Below, piece by piece: positions 1-8,999 of a stretch of 64,000 bases of DNA (the first letter of the stretch is position 1; the number at the start of each line of letters is the position of its first letter). The notes beneath the pieces are model-generated. The model did no database searches, was not told the origin of the DNA, and saw only the letters and a program-made list of their open reading frames with translations. Source of the stretch: Vreelandella arcis (GTDB lineage Bacteria > Pseudomonadota > Gammaproteobacteria > Pseudomonadales > Halomonadaceae); assembly GCF_900103865.1 (NCBI RefSeq), contig NZ_FNII01000005.1, positions 124,001-188,000 on the forward strand, given 5' to 3'. The position numbers and the translations under genes are program-made.

Positions 1-179
1 GGTTGCAAAGGGCTCTTGGAGGGATGCTCGCACCAAAGTCGAAGCGCACTTGCCGCCTTGCTGGGCAACCCCGCCAGCCAACCCTCCGGCCACTGCGGTT
101 GCTGCGCCACCAGTTGGGCAATTCGCTGCGGCCCCATGCCCGGCAAACTATTCACCACCAACCATTCCCTGGTATCCAT
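1..179 (-). CDS. dprA: DNA-processing protein DprA, N-terminal fragment (cut by window edge)
   Basis: Only the first 59 codons are present; the gene runs off the left edge. The start is a minus-strand ATG at 177-179 preceded by an excellent Shine-Dalgarno AAGGAGG. The peptide begins MDTREWLVVNSLPGMGPQRI, the helix-hairpin-helix-like start (xxLPGxGPxR) of DprA/Smf proteins, which load RecA on incoming single-stranded DNA during transformation. The Rossmann-like core lies outside the window. It is downstream of, and likely cotranscribed with, the LysM gene; LysM-dprA next to a divergent def-fmt pair is a common gammaproteobacterial order. The identification rests on a short peptide plus context. 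Confidence 0.72.
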   Translation of the reverse strand, partial: MDTREWLVVNSLPGMGPQRIAQLVAQQPQWPEGWLAGLPSKAASALRLWCEHPSKSPLQ

Positions 180-221
180 CACGCCTCCTTGATCCTTACG
201 TTTACTGGTGCCCGAGCCTGT

Positions 222-1274
222 TTAACGCGCTGGCGTGCGCACCAGATCGCCAACCTCCAGCACCCTTGAAGCCTTCATCACCAGCGCGTAGCTCACGTGA
301 TCATAAGGATTGAAGACCATCAAGGTACCAGCGGCCTCGCTGGGTAACATCAGCGACGCTTGGCTGCGCGGGTCGCTGACCACCTCGCCCTGCTGGGCAA
401 TTTGGAAAACATGCCCGGCCTGAACACCATCCAGCGTACCTAGGTCGATGGTCACCACCTGTAAACGCCCCACAAAACGCACGCCGCCGGGCACGCCGAT
501 CAGTGTTCCGGACAGCTCATTGAGCGGCGCGCGGGGCACCAGATCGTCGCTGTATCGCGGCGTTTCCAACGCCAACACAATGTCGTTGTTACGTACTTCT
601 TGTTCGGCACTGAGCACTTGCAGTTGCACAATATCGCCCTCGGCGCGCAGGTAACGGGCTTCACCGATTTTGATTAACTCAGTGCCTAGCGGGCTACCAT
701 CAGCGGCCATATAGGTGTCTGCTGGCCGATAAATGCCGACCTTCCCCTGTCTGGGCACCTGTCCTTTTGCATATAGCGAATCGCCTGCCCCACTGATCAA
801 GCGGCCCTGATCACCGGCCACGACGTACGCCAGCACGTCCTCGGAAGGGTCGCCACTAACGATACGGTGGTCACGCAAAAACGGCTGGATAATATCAGGG
901 TCGATAGGCGGGATTGCTTCACGGCGAGGCACGGTTCGCATTTTGGGCGACAGCTTAACCACGCGCTGCGCCTGCGTCAGCGATAAGCAAGGTGCGCCTT
1001 GGCAATTTTTGAGCGTCAGGACGTCGCCTGGATAGATGAGATTGGGGTTATCAATATCGGGGTTGTTTTGCCACAGTTCGGGCCATTGCCAAGGGGCATA
1101 CAAAAACCGATCCGCTATATCCCATAGGGTATCGCCCTCGACCACCGAATAACGCTCGGGGGCCGTATCGCGGACGCGCTCCCAAGCGTTGGCATCGACC
1201 ATCATCAACAGCGCCACTACCCCCGCCAGCCAACCGCCAATGACGCCTCGCGGCCTATGTTGTCTAGCCCCCAT
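222..1274 (-). CDS. LysM peptidoglycan-binding domain protein
   Basis: This 350-residue exported protein has a signal-type N-terminus (basic MGARQHRPRG, hydrophobic stretch about residues 11-28, AxA-like end) and then one LysM domain at roughly 40-90, with YSVVEGDTLWDIADRFL and the closing NLIYPGDVLTL. LysM binds N-acetylglucosamine in peptidoglycan, so the protein probably sits in the periplasm on the wall. The remaining 250 residues show no motif I recognise; this architecture is the standard partner of dprA near def in gammaproteobacteria. It is transcribed away from def, and dprA starts 42 bp downstream of its stop. The molecular function beyond wall binding is unknown. Confidence 0.85.
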   Translation of the reverse strand: MGARQHRPRGVIGGWLAGVVALLMMVDANAWERVRDTAPERYSVVEGDTLWDIADRFLYAPWQWPELWQNNPDIDNPNLIYPGDVLTLKNCQGAPCLSLTQAQRVVKLSPKMRTVPRREAIPPIDPDIIQPFLRDHRIVSGDPSEDVLAYVVAGDQGRLISGAGDSLYAKGQVPRQGKVGIYRPADTYMAADGSPLGTELIKIGEARYLRAEGDIVQLQVLSAEQEVRNNDIVLALETPRYSDDLVPRAPLNELSGTLIGVPGGVRFVGRLQVVTIDLGTLDGVQAGHVFQIAQQGEVVSDPRSQASLMLPSEAAGTLMVFNPYDHVSYALVMKASRVLEVGDLVRTPAR

Positions 1275-1360
1275 CCCGACTCCCTAGCTTGTTTGCTGTA
1301 GCGTTGCGTTATTTGCTGTGGCATTGCGCCTGGTACCGCTGGTCAGGCATGCCCAGGAAC

Positions 1361-1417
1361 ATTGACAGCATGATATAGTGGTCAATCATTAAGTACATCG
1401 ATCACAAACAATGTACT
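1361..1417. promoter_or_regulatory. Divergent LysM/def promoter region with inverted repeats
   Basis: The 230-bp gap between the LysM gene and def holds ATTGAC at 1361-1366 mirrored by GTCAAT at 1381-1386 (14-bp spacer), so a TTGAC -35-like element points in each direction. Just downstream AGTACAT (1392-1398) is mirrored by ATGTACT (1411-1417). The -10 matches are poor. Promoter function is inferred from position; the repeats are seen directly. Confidence 0.35.
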
Positions 1418-1504
1418 CGGATCATAAAGGACTTGGGCACGCGCACCTAGTCAGTGCATTGCCTAAGCGATTATTCAGCTCAGCATAACGGTGGTAGTAA
1501 CGCC

Positions 1505-2017
1505 ATGGCCAAACTCGCCATTCTCGAATTTCCTGACGAGCGCCTGCGCACCAAGGCCCAAGCAGTTCAAAGCGTCGACGATGAGGTGCGTCAACTCGTC
1601 GATGACATGCTGGAAACCATGTACGACGCCCGCGGTATCGGCCTGGCGGCCACGCAAGTGGACGTTCACCGTCGTGTGGTCGTGATGGACGTCAGCGACG
1701 ACCAGTCACAGCCACTGGTGATGATTAACCCCCAGTATACGCCGCTCGGCGACACCCAAGAGCCGCTTTCCGAAGGCTGTCTGTCGATTCCCGAATACTA
1801 CGCAGAAGTGCCGCGCTACCTGAACGTAGAGTTAAACGCACTGGATCGCAACGGTGAGCCCTATACGCTTGAAGCCGACGGTTTGCTGGCGCACTGCATA
1901 CAGCACGAGTACGACCATCTAGAAGGCGTGTTGTTTGTCGACTACCTTTCGCCGCTAAAGCGCGATCGGATCCGTAAAAAAATGGAAAAGCGCCACAAGC
2001 AAATGCAGGATGCCTAG
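1505..2017 (+). CDS. def: Peptide deformylase
   Basis: The 170-residue metalloenzyme removes the formyl group from the initiator methionine of nascent proteins. All three class I motifs are present: [17 protein letters not shown] (Cys metal ligand) and QHEYDHLEG (two His ligands and the catalytic Glu). The reading frame is open back to 1454, but the start at 1505 gives the canonical [12 protein letters not shown]-terminus and the usual length, with GGTGG upstream as a ribosome-binding site. It is the first gene of def-fmt-rsmB, transcribed divergently from the LysM gene. The enzyme undoes the formylation made by Fmt, which follows 73 bp downstream. Confidence 0.97.
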   Translation: MAKLAILEFPDERLRTKAQAVQSVDDEVRQLVDDMLETMYDARGIGLAATQVDVHRRVVVMDVSDDQSQPLVMINPQYTPLGDTQEPLSEGCLSIPEYYAEVPRYLNVELNALDRNGEPYTLEADGLLAHCIQHEYDHLEGVLFVDYLSPLKRDRIRKKMEKRHKQMQDA

Positions 2018-2090
2018 CCAGGCCGCTGCTAGGCTCTGCCTGACCGGGTTCCTGGTTATCTTTTACTTTTACCGCTAGGTCGTTCTGTCC

Positions 2091-3074
2091 ATGTCATCAT
2101 TGCGCGTTGTTTTTGCGGGCACACCGGAATTCGCTGCCTCAAGCTTGGCCGCTCTGCTGGAAAGCCAGCATGAAGTGGCTGCTGTGTACACTCAGCCCGA
2201 CCGTCCCGCCGGTCGCGGGCGTAAGCTCACGCCCAGCCCTGTTAAACGGCTGGCGTTGGAACATGCACTGCCGGTTTATCAGCCTGAAAGCTTAAAAGCG
2301 GCCGATGCTCAGGCAACTCTGGCGTCGCTTAATGCCGACGTTATGGTAGTCGTCGCCTACGGGCTGCTGTTGCCCCAGGCCGTGCTGGATATCCCCCGCC
2401 TGGGCTGCCTAAACGTACATGCCTCGCTGCTACCCCGCTGGCGAGGCGCCGCACCGATTCAGCGCGCCATTGAAGCCGGCGATAATACTTCCGGCGTGAC
2501 CATCATGCAGATGGACGCCGGGCTCGATACCGGCGACATGCTGCACGACGTCCGCACCCCGATCACCGCCCAAACCACCGGTGGCGACTTGCACGATCGT
2601 CTCGCTATTCAAGGGGCCAATGCCCTGATCAACACGCTCGATGAACTCGCCACGGGTTCCGTTAGTGCGACGCCGCAGCCTGAAGAAGGCGTGACCTACG
2701 CCGCTAAACTCACCAAGGCTGAGGCCGAGCTTGATTTTAGCCAGCCGGCGGAGCAGTTGGTGCGTAAAATTCATGCCTATAACCCCTGGCCGGTGGCTTG
2801 GTGTGCTTTGGGCAATGACCGACTACGCCTGTTAACCGCAAGTGTAGAACCCGGCGATCAGCCACCCTCCTTGCCGGGCACCCTGTTGGCACACGGAGAT
2901 GATCATCTGCGAATCGCCTGCGGCCCTGAAGGCCGAGGCGTCCTCTGCGTTAGCCGCGCCCAATTGCCAGGCGGTAAAGCCTTGCCGGTTCGCGAGCTGC
3001 TCAACGCCCGCCAAACACGCCTCACCCCAGGCACTTGCCTGGGACAAAGTACCCCGCAAGGAGCATCGACATGA
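2091..3074 (+). CDS. fmt: Methionyl-tRNA formyltransferase
   Basis: The 327-residue enzyme transfers a formyl group from 10-formyl-THF to Met-tRNAfMet for translation initiation. The N-terminal Rossmann domain opens with VVFAGTPEFAA, and the active-site loop HASLLPRWRGAAPIQRAI carries the family SLLPxxRG motif. The C-terminal OB-like tRNA-binding domain follows from about residue 205. Length matches E. coli Fmt (315). Its stop overlaps the rsmB start by 4 bp (ATGA), showing translational coupling. Confidence 0.97.
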   Translation: MSSLRVVFAGTPEFAASSLAALLESQHEVAAVYTQPDRPAGRGRKLTPSPVKRLALEHALPVYQPESLKAADAQATLASLNADVMVVVAYGLLLPQAVLDIPRLGCLNVHASLLPRWRGAAPIQRAIEAGDNTSGVTIMQMDAGLDTGDMLHDVRTPITAQTTGGDLHDRLAIQGANALINTLDELATGSVSATPQPEEGVTYAAKLTKAEAELDFSQPAEQLVRKIHAYNPWPVAWCALGNDRLRLLTASVEPGDQPPSLPGTLLAHGDDHLRIACGPEGRGVLCVSRAQLPGGKALPVRELLNARQTRLTPGTCLGQSTPQGAST

Positions 3075-4405
3075 ATCAGCCACGTTCGCCCAAAGAAGGC
3101 AGCGGCCTAGAGGTGCGCGCCGCTGCTGCGCGGGGGCTGCTGCCGGTGCTTACCGACCAGGGGTCGCTGGCTGGGCTGGATGAGCATAGCGTGGTCGCGC
3201 GTGATCGCAGCTTGCTAAAAGAATTGTGCTACGGCACCTGCCGCCGCTTACCGCGCCTGGAAGCCCTGGCCAGCAAACTCCTTAAGCAGCCGTTTAAAAA
3301 GCGCGATAGTGATGTCCAGGCCTTGCTGCTAGTCGGCATCTACCAGCTACTTTATATGCGCATCCCCGCCCATGCGGCAGTGGGTGAAACCGCCGGCGCG
3401 GCGCGTTTGCTGGGCAAAGACTGGGCCACCCGCGTATTGAACGGCTGCCTACGCCGCTTGCAGCGTGAATCGGACGCTTTGCAGGCGGAAGTAGACCGCG
3501 ACCCTAACGTGGCGCTCGAACATCCAGCTTGGCTGTTGAAGGCGCTACGTCAAGCATGGCCCGACCATTGGCAGGCGATTGCTGAAGCCAACAATCAGCC
3601 GGGGCCCATGACGCTGCGCGTCAACCAGCGCCAGCAAGACCGCGAAACCTACTTGTCCTTGCTCAATGAAACCGGCTTAGGCGGCCAACTGTGCGTTCAC
3701 GCGCCCGACGGTATTACCTTGGAAGAGCCCTGCGATATCACGACGCTGCCAGGCTTTGAACAGGGCCACGTGAGTGTTCAGGACGAAGCCGCCCAACTGA
3801 GCGCCGCGCTGCTCGGGCCGGCGCTCGCCCCGCGCCCCGGAGCCCGCGTGTTGGATGCCTGCTGCGCCCCTGGGGGTAAAACAGCGCACCTGCTGGAACA
3901 GTTTGATATCGCGCTCACCGCCGTAGATAGCGATAATCGGCGCTTGGCGCGGGTGGACGATACCCTAAGCCGACTGGGGCTGACGGCAGACTTGCAACAT
4001 GCCGACGCCACCCAAAGCGACTGGTGGAGCGGCACCCCGTTCGACGCTATTTTGCTGGACGCTCCCTGTTCGGGGACAGGCGTGATTCGTCGCCATCCGG
4101 ATATCAAAAAACTGCGCCGCCCCGATGATATCCGCAAGCTCGCCAAGCTCCAGCGCCAGCTTTTAGATAACCTCTGGACGCTACTGCGCCCTGGCGGTAC
4201 CTTGCTGTACGCCACCTGCTCGGTGCTGCCTGAAGAAAATGCCGAGCAAATTGAGGCGTTTCTTAGCCGAACGCCCGATGCCAAGGTCACCACACCCAAC
4301 GATGTTGCCTGGGGCATACCCAGCGGTCAGGGCCGCCAACTGTTTCCCGAAGCAAGCGGTCACGATGGCTTTTTTTATGCCAGACTAGACAAGCAGACTG
4401 CCTAA
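3071..4405 (+). CDS. rsmB: 16S rRNA m5C967 methyltransferase RsmB (Sun/Fmu)
   Basis: A 444-residue SAM-dependent methyltransferase that makes 5-methylcytosine at 16S rRNA position 967. It has an N-terminal NusB-like RNA-binding domain (about 1-150) and a C-terminal Rossmann domain with VLDACCAPGGKT for SAM binding, the catalytic LDAPCSGTGVIRR, and the second cysteine motif LLYATCSVLPEEN. The start at 3071 forms an ATGA overlap with fmt; the frame is open further upstream but that would run deep into fmt. It is the third gene of def-fmt-rsmB, and in many gammaproteobacteria trkA follows, as here. Confidence 0.96.
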   Translation: MNQPRSPKEGSGLEVRAAAARGLLPVLTDQGSLAGLDEHSVVARDRSLLKELCYGTCRRLPRLEALASKLLKQPFKKRDSDVQALLLVGIYQLLYMRIPAHAAVGETAGAARLLGKDWATRVLNGCLRRLQRESDALQAEVDRDPNVALEHPAWLLKALRQAWPDHWQAIAEANNQPGPMTLRVNQRQQDRETYLSLLNETGLGGQLCVHAPDGITLEEPCDITTLPGFEQGHVSVQDEAAQLSAALLGPALAPRPGARVLDACCAPGGKTAHLLEQFDIALTAVDSDNRRLARVDDTLSRLGLTADLQHADATQSDWWSGTPFDAILLDAPCSGTGVIRRHPDIKKLRRPDDIRKLAKLQRQLLDNLWTLLRPGGTLLYATCSVLPEENAEQIEAFLSRTPDAKVTTPNDVAWGIPSGQGRQLFPEASGHDGFFYARLDKQTA

Positions 4406-4445
4406 GGCATCTAGGCACTGAATTCATGACTCGGATGGAGACACC

Positions 4446-4652
4446 ATGACGCATCACACCTACAAGCACATCGAACTCACCGGTTCATCTGAAACAGGCA
4501 TTGAAGACGCCGTGCAGAACGCAATCGCCAAGGCGTCTGAAAGCGTCAGAAACATGCGCTGGTTGGAAGTCACCGATACCCGTGGTCATATCGAAGATGG
4601 CCGGGTGGCACACTGGCAAGTCACCGTTAAAGTCGGCTTTACGCTGGAATAA
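4446..4652 (+). CDS. Dodecin family flavin-binding protein
   Basis: This 68-residue protein matches the dodecin fold in full: an N-terminal strand [20 protein letters not shown], a single helix rich in Ala/Lys, then two strands with the flavin-stacking tryptophan in NMRWLEV and the C-terminal [12 protein letters not shown]. Dodecins form hollow dodecamers that sequester riboflavin/FMN or related flavins, acting as storage or quenching proteins. It sits between rsmB and trkA, with a GGAG ribosome-binding site. Its presence in this operon-like run is unusual compared with E. coli. No neighbouring flavin biosynthesis gene explains it. Confidence 0.9.
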   Translation: MTHHTYKHIELTGSSETGIEDAVQNAIAKASESVRNMRWLEVTDTRGHIEDGRVAHWQVTVKVGFTLE

Positions 4653-4671
4653 ATCCCCACCTGCTTTTCGT

Positions 4672-4697
4672 CGGCGGCTGGTTTACACTGGCCGCCG
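4672..4697 (+). terminator. Possible hairpin terminator after dodecin gene
   Basis: CGGCGGC (4672-4678) pairs with GCCGCCG (4691-4697) across a 12-nt loop and is followed by TCTTTA. The run of T is short and the loop large, so termination would be weak at best. It lies between the dodecin stop and trkA. Confidence 0.3.
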
Positions 4698-4777
4698 TCT
4701 TTATGGCAGCGCAGTTAGGCCGCCTCGTGGTAGTAACGAGTCGTCGCTGGCGCTCTTAATGGAACCGATGCTCAGCA

Positions 4778-6151
4778 ATGAAAATTATCATTCTCGGCGC
4801 CGGCCAGGTCGGCGGCACCCTCGCGGAATACCTCGCCCGTGAGGAAAACGACATTACCGTCGTCGATACCGACGCTCAAAAACTGCGCGACCTGCATACC
4901 AAACTCGATATCCGCACGGTGACCGGCGCGGGCTCTTACCCCATTGTGCTGCGTCAAGCGGGCTGCGAAGACGCCGACATGCTGATCGCGGTGACCAGCA
5001 GCGACGAAATCAATATGATCGCCTGCCAAGTGGCGCATACCCTGTTTCGCACCCCGACCAAAATTGCCCGGGTACGGTCAACGGCATACCTCACCCGCAA
5101 AGGCTTGTTCGCCCACGAGGCGATTCCCATCGACGTGCTGATCAGCCCCGAGCAGGTAGTCACCGATCACGTGCGCCGTTTGATCGAGCACCCCGGCGCA
5201 CTGCAGGTGCTGGAGTTTGCCGGTGGGCTGGTTCAACTGGTCGCCGTCAAAGCGTTTTACGGCGGCCCGCTGGTCGGCCAGGATTTGGCGTTCCTGCGCC
5301 GCCATATGCCCAACGTGGACACTAGGGTGGCGGCGATCTACCGCCGCAACCGGCCGATCATCCCCCGCGGCGATACCGTCATCGAAGCCGATGACGAGGT
5401 GTTCTTCCTCGCCGCTCGGCGCGATATTCGCGCGGTGATGAGCGAGTTGCGTCGTGTCGAGCGCGATTTCCGCCGGGTGGTGATTGCCGGAGGCGGTAAC
5501 ATCGGCGAGCGGCTGGCGGAGCATTTGGAACACAGCCACCAGGTCAAGATCATCGAACACAGCCTGGAGCGCTGCACCACGCTATCTGAGCGCTTGGATC
5601 GCACCGTAGTGCTCCATGGCAGCGCCACCAGCAAGCGGCTGCTGGAAGAAGAGAATATCGAAGATTGCGATATCTTCTGCGCGCTGACCAACGACGACGA
5701 GGTCAATATCATGTCGTCGCTGTTGGCCAAGCGCCTGGGCGCCAAGAAGGTGCTCACGCTGATCAACAACGCCGCCTACGTGGACCTGGTCCAGGGCGGC
5801 GAGATCGACATCGCCATTTCGCCCCAGCAGGCGACCATCGGCAGCCTGCTGACCCACGTGCGCCGCGGCGATATCGTCAACGTCCACTCGCTGCGCCGGG
5901 GCGCGGCGGAGGCCATCGAGGCCATCGCCCACGGCGACAAACAGTCGTCCAAGGTGGTCGGCCGCACCATTCGCGAGATCGACCTGCCCGACGGCACCAC
6001 CATCGGCGCGATCGTGCGCGGCAAGGAGGTCATGATCGCCCACGATCACATCGTGATAGAAAGCGGCGACCACGTGATTTTGTTTGTGATCGACAAGCGC
6101 CGCATTCGCGACGTCGAGCGCTTGTTCCAGGTAGGGCTGACGTTCTTCTGA
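4778..6151 (+). CDS. trkA: Trk potassium transporter peripheral NAD-binding subunit TrkA
   Basis: A 457-residue cytoplasmic regulator that binds NAD(H)/ATP and gates the TrkH/TrkI potassium channel. It shows the standard duplicated RCK layout: TrkA-N with [15 protein letters not shown] at the N-terminus, a TrkA-C domain, a second TrkA-N starting [17 protein letters not shown] near residue 235, and a final TrkA-C. Length matches E. coli TrkA (458). The membrane partner follows 50 bp downstream in the same direction; in Halomonas elongata trkA and trkH are likewise paired. Potassium accumulation is the first response to salt shock in halophiles, which fits this host. Confidence 0.97.
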   Translation: MKIIILGAGQVGGTLAEYLAREENDITVVDTDAQKLRDLHTKLDIRTVTGAGSYPIVLRQAGCEDADMLIAVTSSDEINMIACQVAHTLFRTPTKIARVRSTAYLTRKGLFAHEAIPIDVLISPEQVVTDHVRRLIEHPGALQVLEFAGGLVQLVAVKAFYGGPLVGQDLAFLRRHMPNVDTRVAAIYRRNRPIIPRGDTVIEADDEVFFLAARRDIRAVMSELRRVERDFRRVVIAGGGNIGERLAEHLEHSHQVKIIEHSLERCTTLSERLDRTVVLHGSATSKRLLEEENIEDCDIFCALTNDDEVNIMSSLLAKRLGAKKVLTLINNAAYVDLVQGGEIDIAISPQQATIGSLLTHVRRGDIVNVHSLRRGAAEAIEAIAHGDKQSSKVVGRTIREIDLPDGTTIGAIVRGKEVMIAHDHIVIESGDHVILFVIDKRRIRDVERLFQVGLTFF

Positions 6152-6200
6152 TGCTTACACCCAGCGCGCGACTTACTCACCAGCGGAGCATACGACAGCC

Positions 6201-7649
6201 ATGAGCCTGCGGATTATTTTGCGCATTCTAGGACTGTTGCTAATACTCTTCAGCCTGACCATGCTCCCCCCCATGCTAATCTCCGCGTGGTTTCGCGACG
6301 GCGTGTGGGAAGCCTTTATGGTCGCCATGGCGATTACCGTGGCAACCGGCTTGGTGCTCTATCTACCCAATCGCCAAGCCCAAAAAGAGCTACGCGTGCG
6401 CGACGGTTTTATTATCGCAGCGATGTTCTGGACGGTACTTGCCCTATTCGGTTCGCTGCCGTTGATGCTGTTTGGCGACGAGGCGTTAAGCATTACCGAT
6501 GCGGTGTTCGAGTCCTTCTCGGGGCTGACCACCACCGGGGCGACGGTGATGACCGGCATCGACTTTCTGCCCGAATCCATCCTCTACTACCGCCAGCAAC
6601 TGCAATGGTTAGGCGGCATGGGGATTGTGGTGCTGGCCGTGGCGATCCTGCCCACCCTAGGGGTCGGCGGCATGGCGCTGTATCGCACCGAAATTCCGGG
6701 TCCATTGAAAGACTCCAAACTGACGCCGCGCATTACCGAAACCGCCAAAGCGCTGTGGTACATCTATGCCACCCTAACGGTGGCTTGTATGCTGGCCTAC
6801 ATGGCCGCCGGCATGAGTTGGTTCGATGCATTGGGTCACAGCTTTTCTACCGTGGCCATTGGTGGCTTTTCCACCTACGACGCCAGCATCGGCTATTTCG
6901 ATAGCGCTACCATCGAGCTGATATGCGTGGGTTTTATGCTTATGTCGGCGTTCAGTTTCAGCCTCCACTTTGTCGCCTGGCGGGAGAAAAGCCTAACCCA
7001 CTACTTTAATGATCCCGAAGCCCGCTTTTTGATGCTGTTTTTGCTCGGTCTCGCCGTGATCACCGTGTTATCGCTATGGCTCACCGATACCTACGACACA
7101 CTTCGCGGACTGCGTCATGGCGTTTTTCAGGTGGTCTCGGTGGCGACTACCGCCGGATTTAGCGTGGCCGATTTTTCCATGTGGCCCGGCGCCCTGCCCT
7201 TTCTACTTTTTGTCGCCGCGTTCGTTGGTGGTTGCTCCGGCTCAACCGGCGGGGGGATGAAAGTCATCCGGATTATTTTGATCATTAAACAGGGCATGCG
7301 CGAGGTCATGCGCTTGATTCACCCCAACGCGGTCATTGCCGTCAAGGTGGGCAAAGTCAGCGTGCCGGACGGCATCGCCCAGGCGGTATGGGGCTTTTTC
7401 TCGGTGTATGTGTTGCTGTTTTTTTTAATGCTGGTCGGCGTGATGGCCACAGGCGTTGACCAAGTCACCGCCTGGTCGACGGTGGGGTCTGCGTTGAACA
7501 ACCTGGGCCCGGCGCTCGGCGAAGCCAGTAGCCACTACGGTGATATGCCCGGCGTGGCCAAGTGGATTTTAGTCTTTGCCATGCTGCTGGGCCGTTTGGA
7601 AATTTTCACAGTGCTGGTGCTGTTTACGCCCGCCTTTTGGCGGCGCTAA
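6201..7649 (+). CDS. trkH: Trk-type potassium transporter membrane subunit (TrkH/TrkI family)
   Basis: A 482-residue polytopic inner-membrane protein with the four-fold P-loop repeat of the TrkH/KtrB superfamily. Visible selectivity-filter-like segments include FSGLTTTGATVMTG, FSTVAIGGFSTYDAS, VVSVATTAGFSVADF and a last repeat near NNLGPALGEASSHYG. It also carries the GGCSGSTGGGMKVIRI loop after the third repeat. It conducts K+ into the cell under control of TrkA, encoded just upstream. Whether it corresponds to TrkH or TrkI of H. elongata cannot be told without alignment; pairing with trkA favours TrkH. The GTG and downstream ATG alternatives were not preferred because the N-terminus already starts with a transmembrane helix. 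Confidence 0.94.
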   Translation: MSLRIILRILGLLLILFSLTMLPPMLISAWFRDGVWEAFMVAMAITVATGLVLYLPNRQAQKELRVRDGFIIAAMFWTVLALFGSLPLMLFGDEALSITDAVFESFSGLTTTGATVMTGIDFLPESILYYRQQLQWLGGMGIVVLAVAILPTLGVGGMALYRTEIPGPLKDSKLTPRITETAKALWYIYATLTVACMLAYMAAGMSWFDALGHSFSTVAIGGFSTYDASIGYFDSATIELICVGFMLMSAFSFSLHFVAWREKSLTHYFNDPEARFLMLFLLGLAVITVLSLWLTDTYDTLRGLRHGVFQVVSVATTAGFSVADFSMWPGALPFLLFVAAFVGGCSGSTGGGMKVIRIILIIKQGMREVMRLIHPNAVIAVKVGKVSVPDGIAQAVWGFFSVYVLLFFLMLVGVMATGVDQVTAWSTVGSALNNLGPALGEASSHYGDMPGVAKWILVFAMLLGRLEIFTVLVLFTPAFWRR

Positions 7650-7692
7650 CCCCGCAGCGCTGACTATATACTCGTTGAGTTGAGACATTGTC

Positions 7693-8940
7693 ATGACCCA
7701 GGAAGATGCCACATCGGCAGTACCCGATACTGACGCGCTACCCACCACAAGCGGCCCGGTCAGCGTCATTACGGTAGGCGATACCCGCTACACGCTACTC
7801 GGCACCGCCCACGTCTCGGTGGAAAGCGCCGATGACGTGCGCCAACTAATCAACAGCGGCCGCTTCGACGCAGTGGCCATTGAGCTGTGCGATGCGCGCC
7901 ACCACAGCATGAACAACCCCGACGCCATGGGCGAGCAAGACCTCTTCCAAGTGTTTAAACAGGGCAAGGCCGGCATGGTCGCCGCCAGCCTCGCACTAGG
8001 GGCCTTTCAACAGCGTATTGCCGAGCAATCGGGCATTCAGCCCGGCGCTGAAATGCGGGCAGCAGTGGAAACGTGCCAGGCAAAAAAGCTGCCGTTATTG
8101 TTGGTCGACCGCGACGTGGGCATCACCCTCAAGCGTATTTACCGCAACGTCCCCTGGTGGCAACGCTTTTCATTGTTTTCCGGGCTACTGGGTAGCGTGC
8201 TCTCGCGCCAAACCGTCTCGAAAGAAGATATCGAGAAGCTTAAAGAAGGCGATATGCTGGAAGCTACATTCAGCGAATTTGCCGCCCAGTCAGAAGCGCT
8301 GTACACCCCGCTTATCCGCGAACGCGACCGCTACATGGCACTGCGCCTTGCCGAGGACGCCCCACCGGGACGTTATCAAAATGTGTTAGTGGTATTGGGT
8401 GCAGGCCACCTTAAAGGCACCGGCGAACACCTGGAAACACCGCTGCCCGACAGACCCAGCGATGAGATTGCCACGCTGGAAGCTACCCCGCCGCCCTCTA
8501 AATTGTGGAAACTGGCTCCTTGGCTGATTACCGCCCTGGTACTGATCGGCTTTGCCATTGGCTTCTCGCGCAATACCGAGCTTGGTTGGCAGCTGGTTAC
8601 CGAGTGGTTTTTAATCAATGGCATTTTGTCCGCTGGGGCGACCATTGCGGCCCTGGCACATCCAGTCACGGTGATTGCCACTTTCTTTGCTGCCCCACTA
8701 ACGTCGCTTAACCCCACCATTGGCGCAGGCTTCGTGGCCGCTGGGGTTGAGCTTTATATGCGCAAACCCAAGGTGCGCGACTTTGCCACCCTGCGCCACG
8801 ACGTGGTGCACTTAAAAGGCTGGTGGAAAAATCGCGTTTCGCGCACGCTGCTGGTGTTTATTCTCGCCACCCTTGGCTCAGCGGTGGGCACCTGGGTCGC
8901 GGGCTTCAGAATCGCCGGCGCGCTATTTGGAAGTGCATGA
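7693..8940 (+). CDS. TraB/GumN family protein with C-terminal membrane domain
   Basis: The 415-residue protein has an N-terminal TraB domain (about 25-245): the opening YTLLGTAHVSVESADDVRQLI with the conserved GTAHxS, the ELCDARHH segment and LVVLGAGHLKGTGEHL. The TraB/GumN fold is related to the TIKI/EreA metalloprotease-like superfamily; the name comes from enterococcal TraB (pheromone shutdown). Residues about 275-415 form four to five hydrophobic segments, so the protein is anchored in the inner membrane. Function in Proteobacteria is unknown. It follows trkH by 43 bp and may be cotranscribed, but the association is not necessarily functional. Confidence 0.82.
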   Translation: MTQEDATSAVPDTDALPTTSGPVSVITVGDTRYTLLGTAHVSVESADDVRQLINSGRFDAVAIELCDARHHSMNNPDAMGEQDLFQVFKQGKAGMVAASLALGAFQQRIAEQSGIQPGAEMRAAVETCQAKKLPLLLVDRDVGITLKRIYRNVPWWQRFSLFSGLLGSVLSRQTVSKEDIEKLKEGDMLEATFSEFAAQSEALYTPLIRERDRYMALRLAEDAPPGRYQNVLVVLGAGHLKGTGEHLETPLPDRPSDEIATLEATPPPSKLWKLAPWLITALVLIGFAIGFSRNTELGWQLVTEWFLINGILSAGATIAALAHPVTVIATFFAAPLTSLNPTIGAGFVAAGVELYMRKPKVRDFATLRHDVVHLKGWWKNRVSRTLLVFILATLGSAVGTWVAGFRIAGALFGSA

Positions 8941-8999
8941 CCACACCACAACGCTCTCCCTGGCAGGCCGATGCTGCGCAGGCTACCTAGCTCGCAGCG

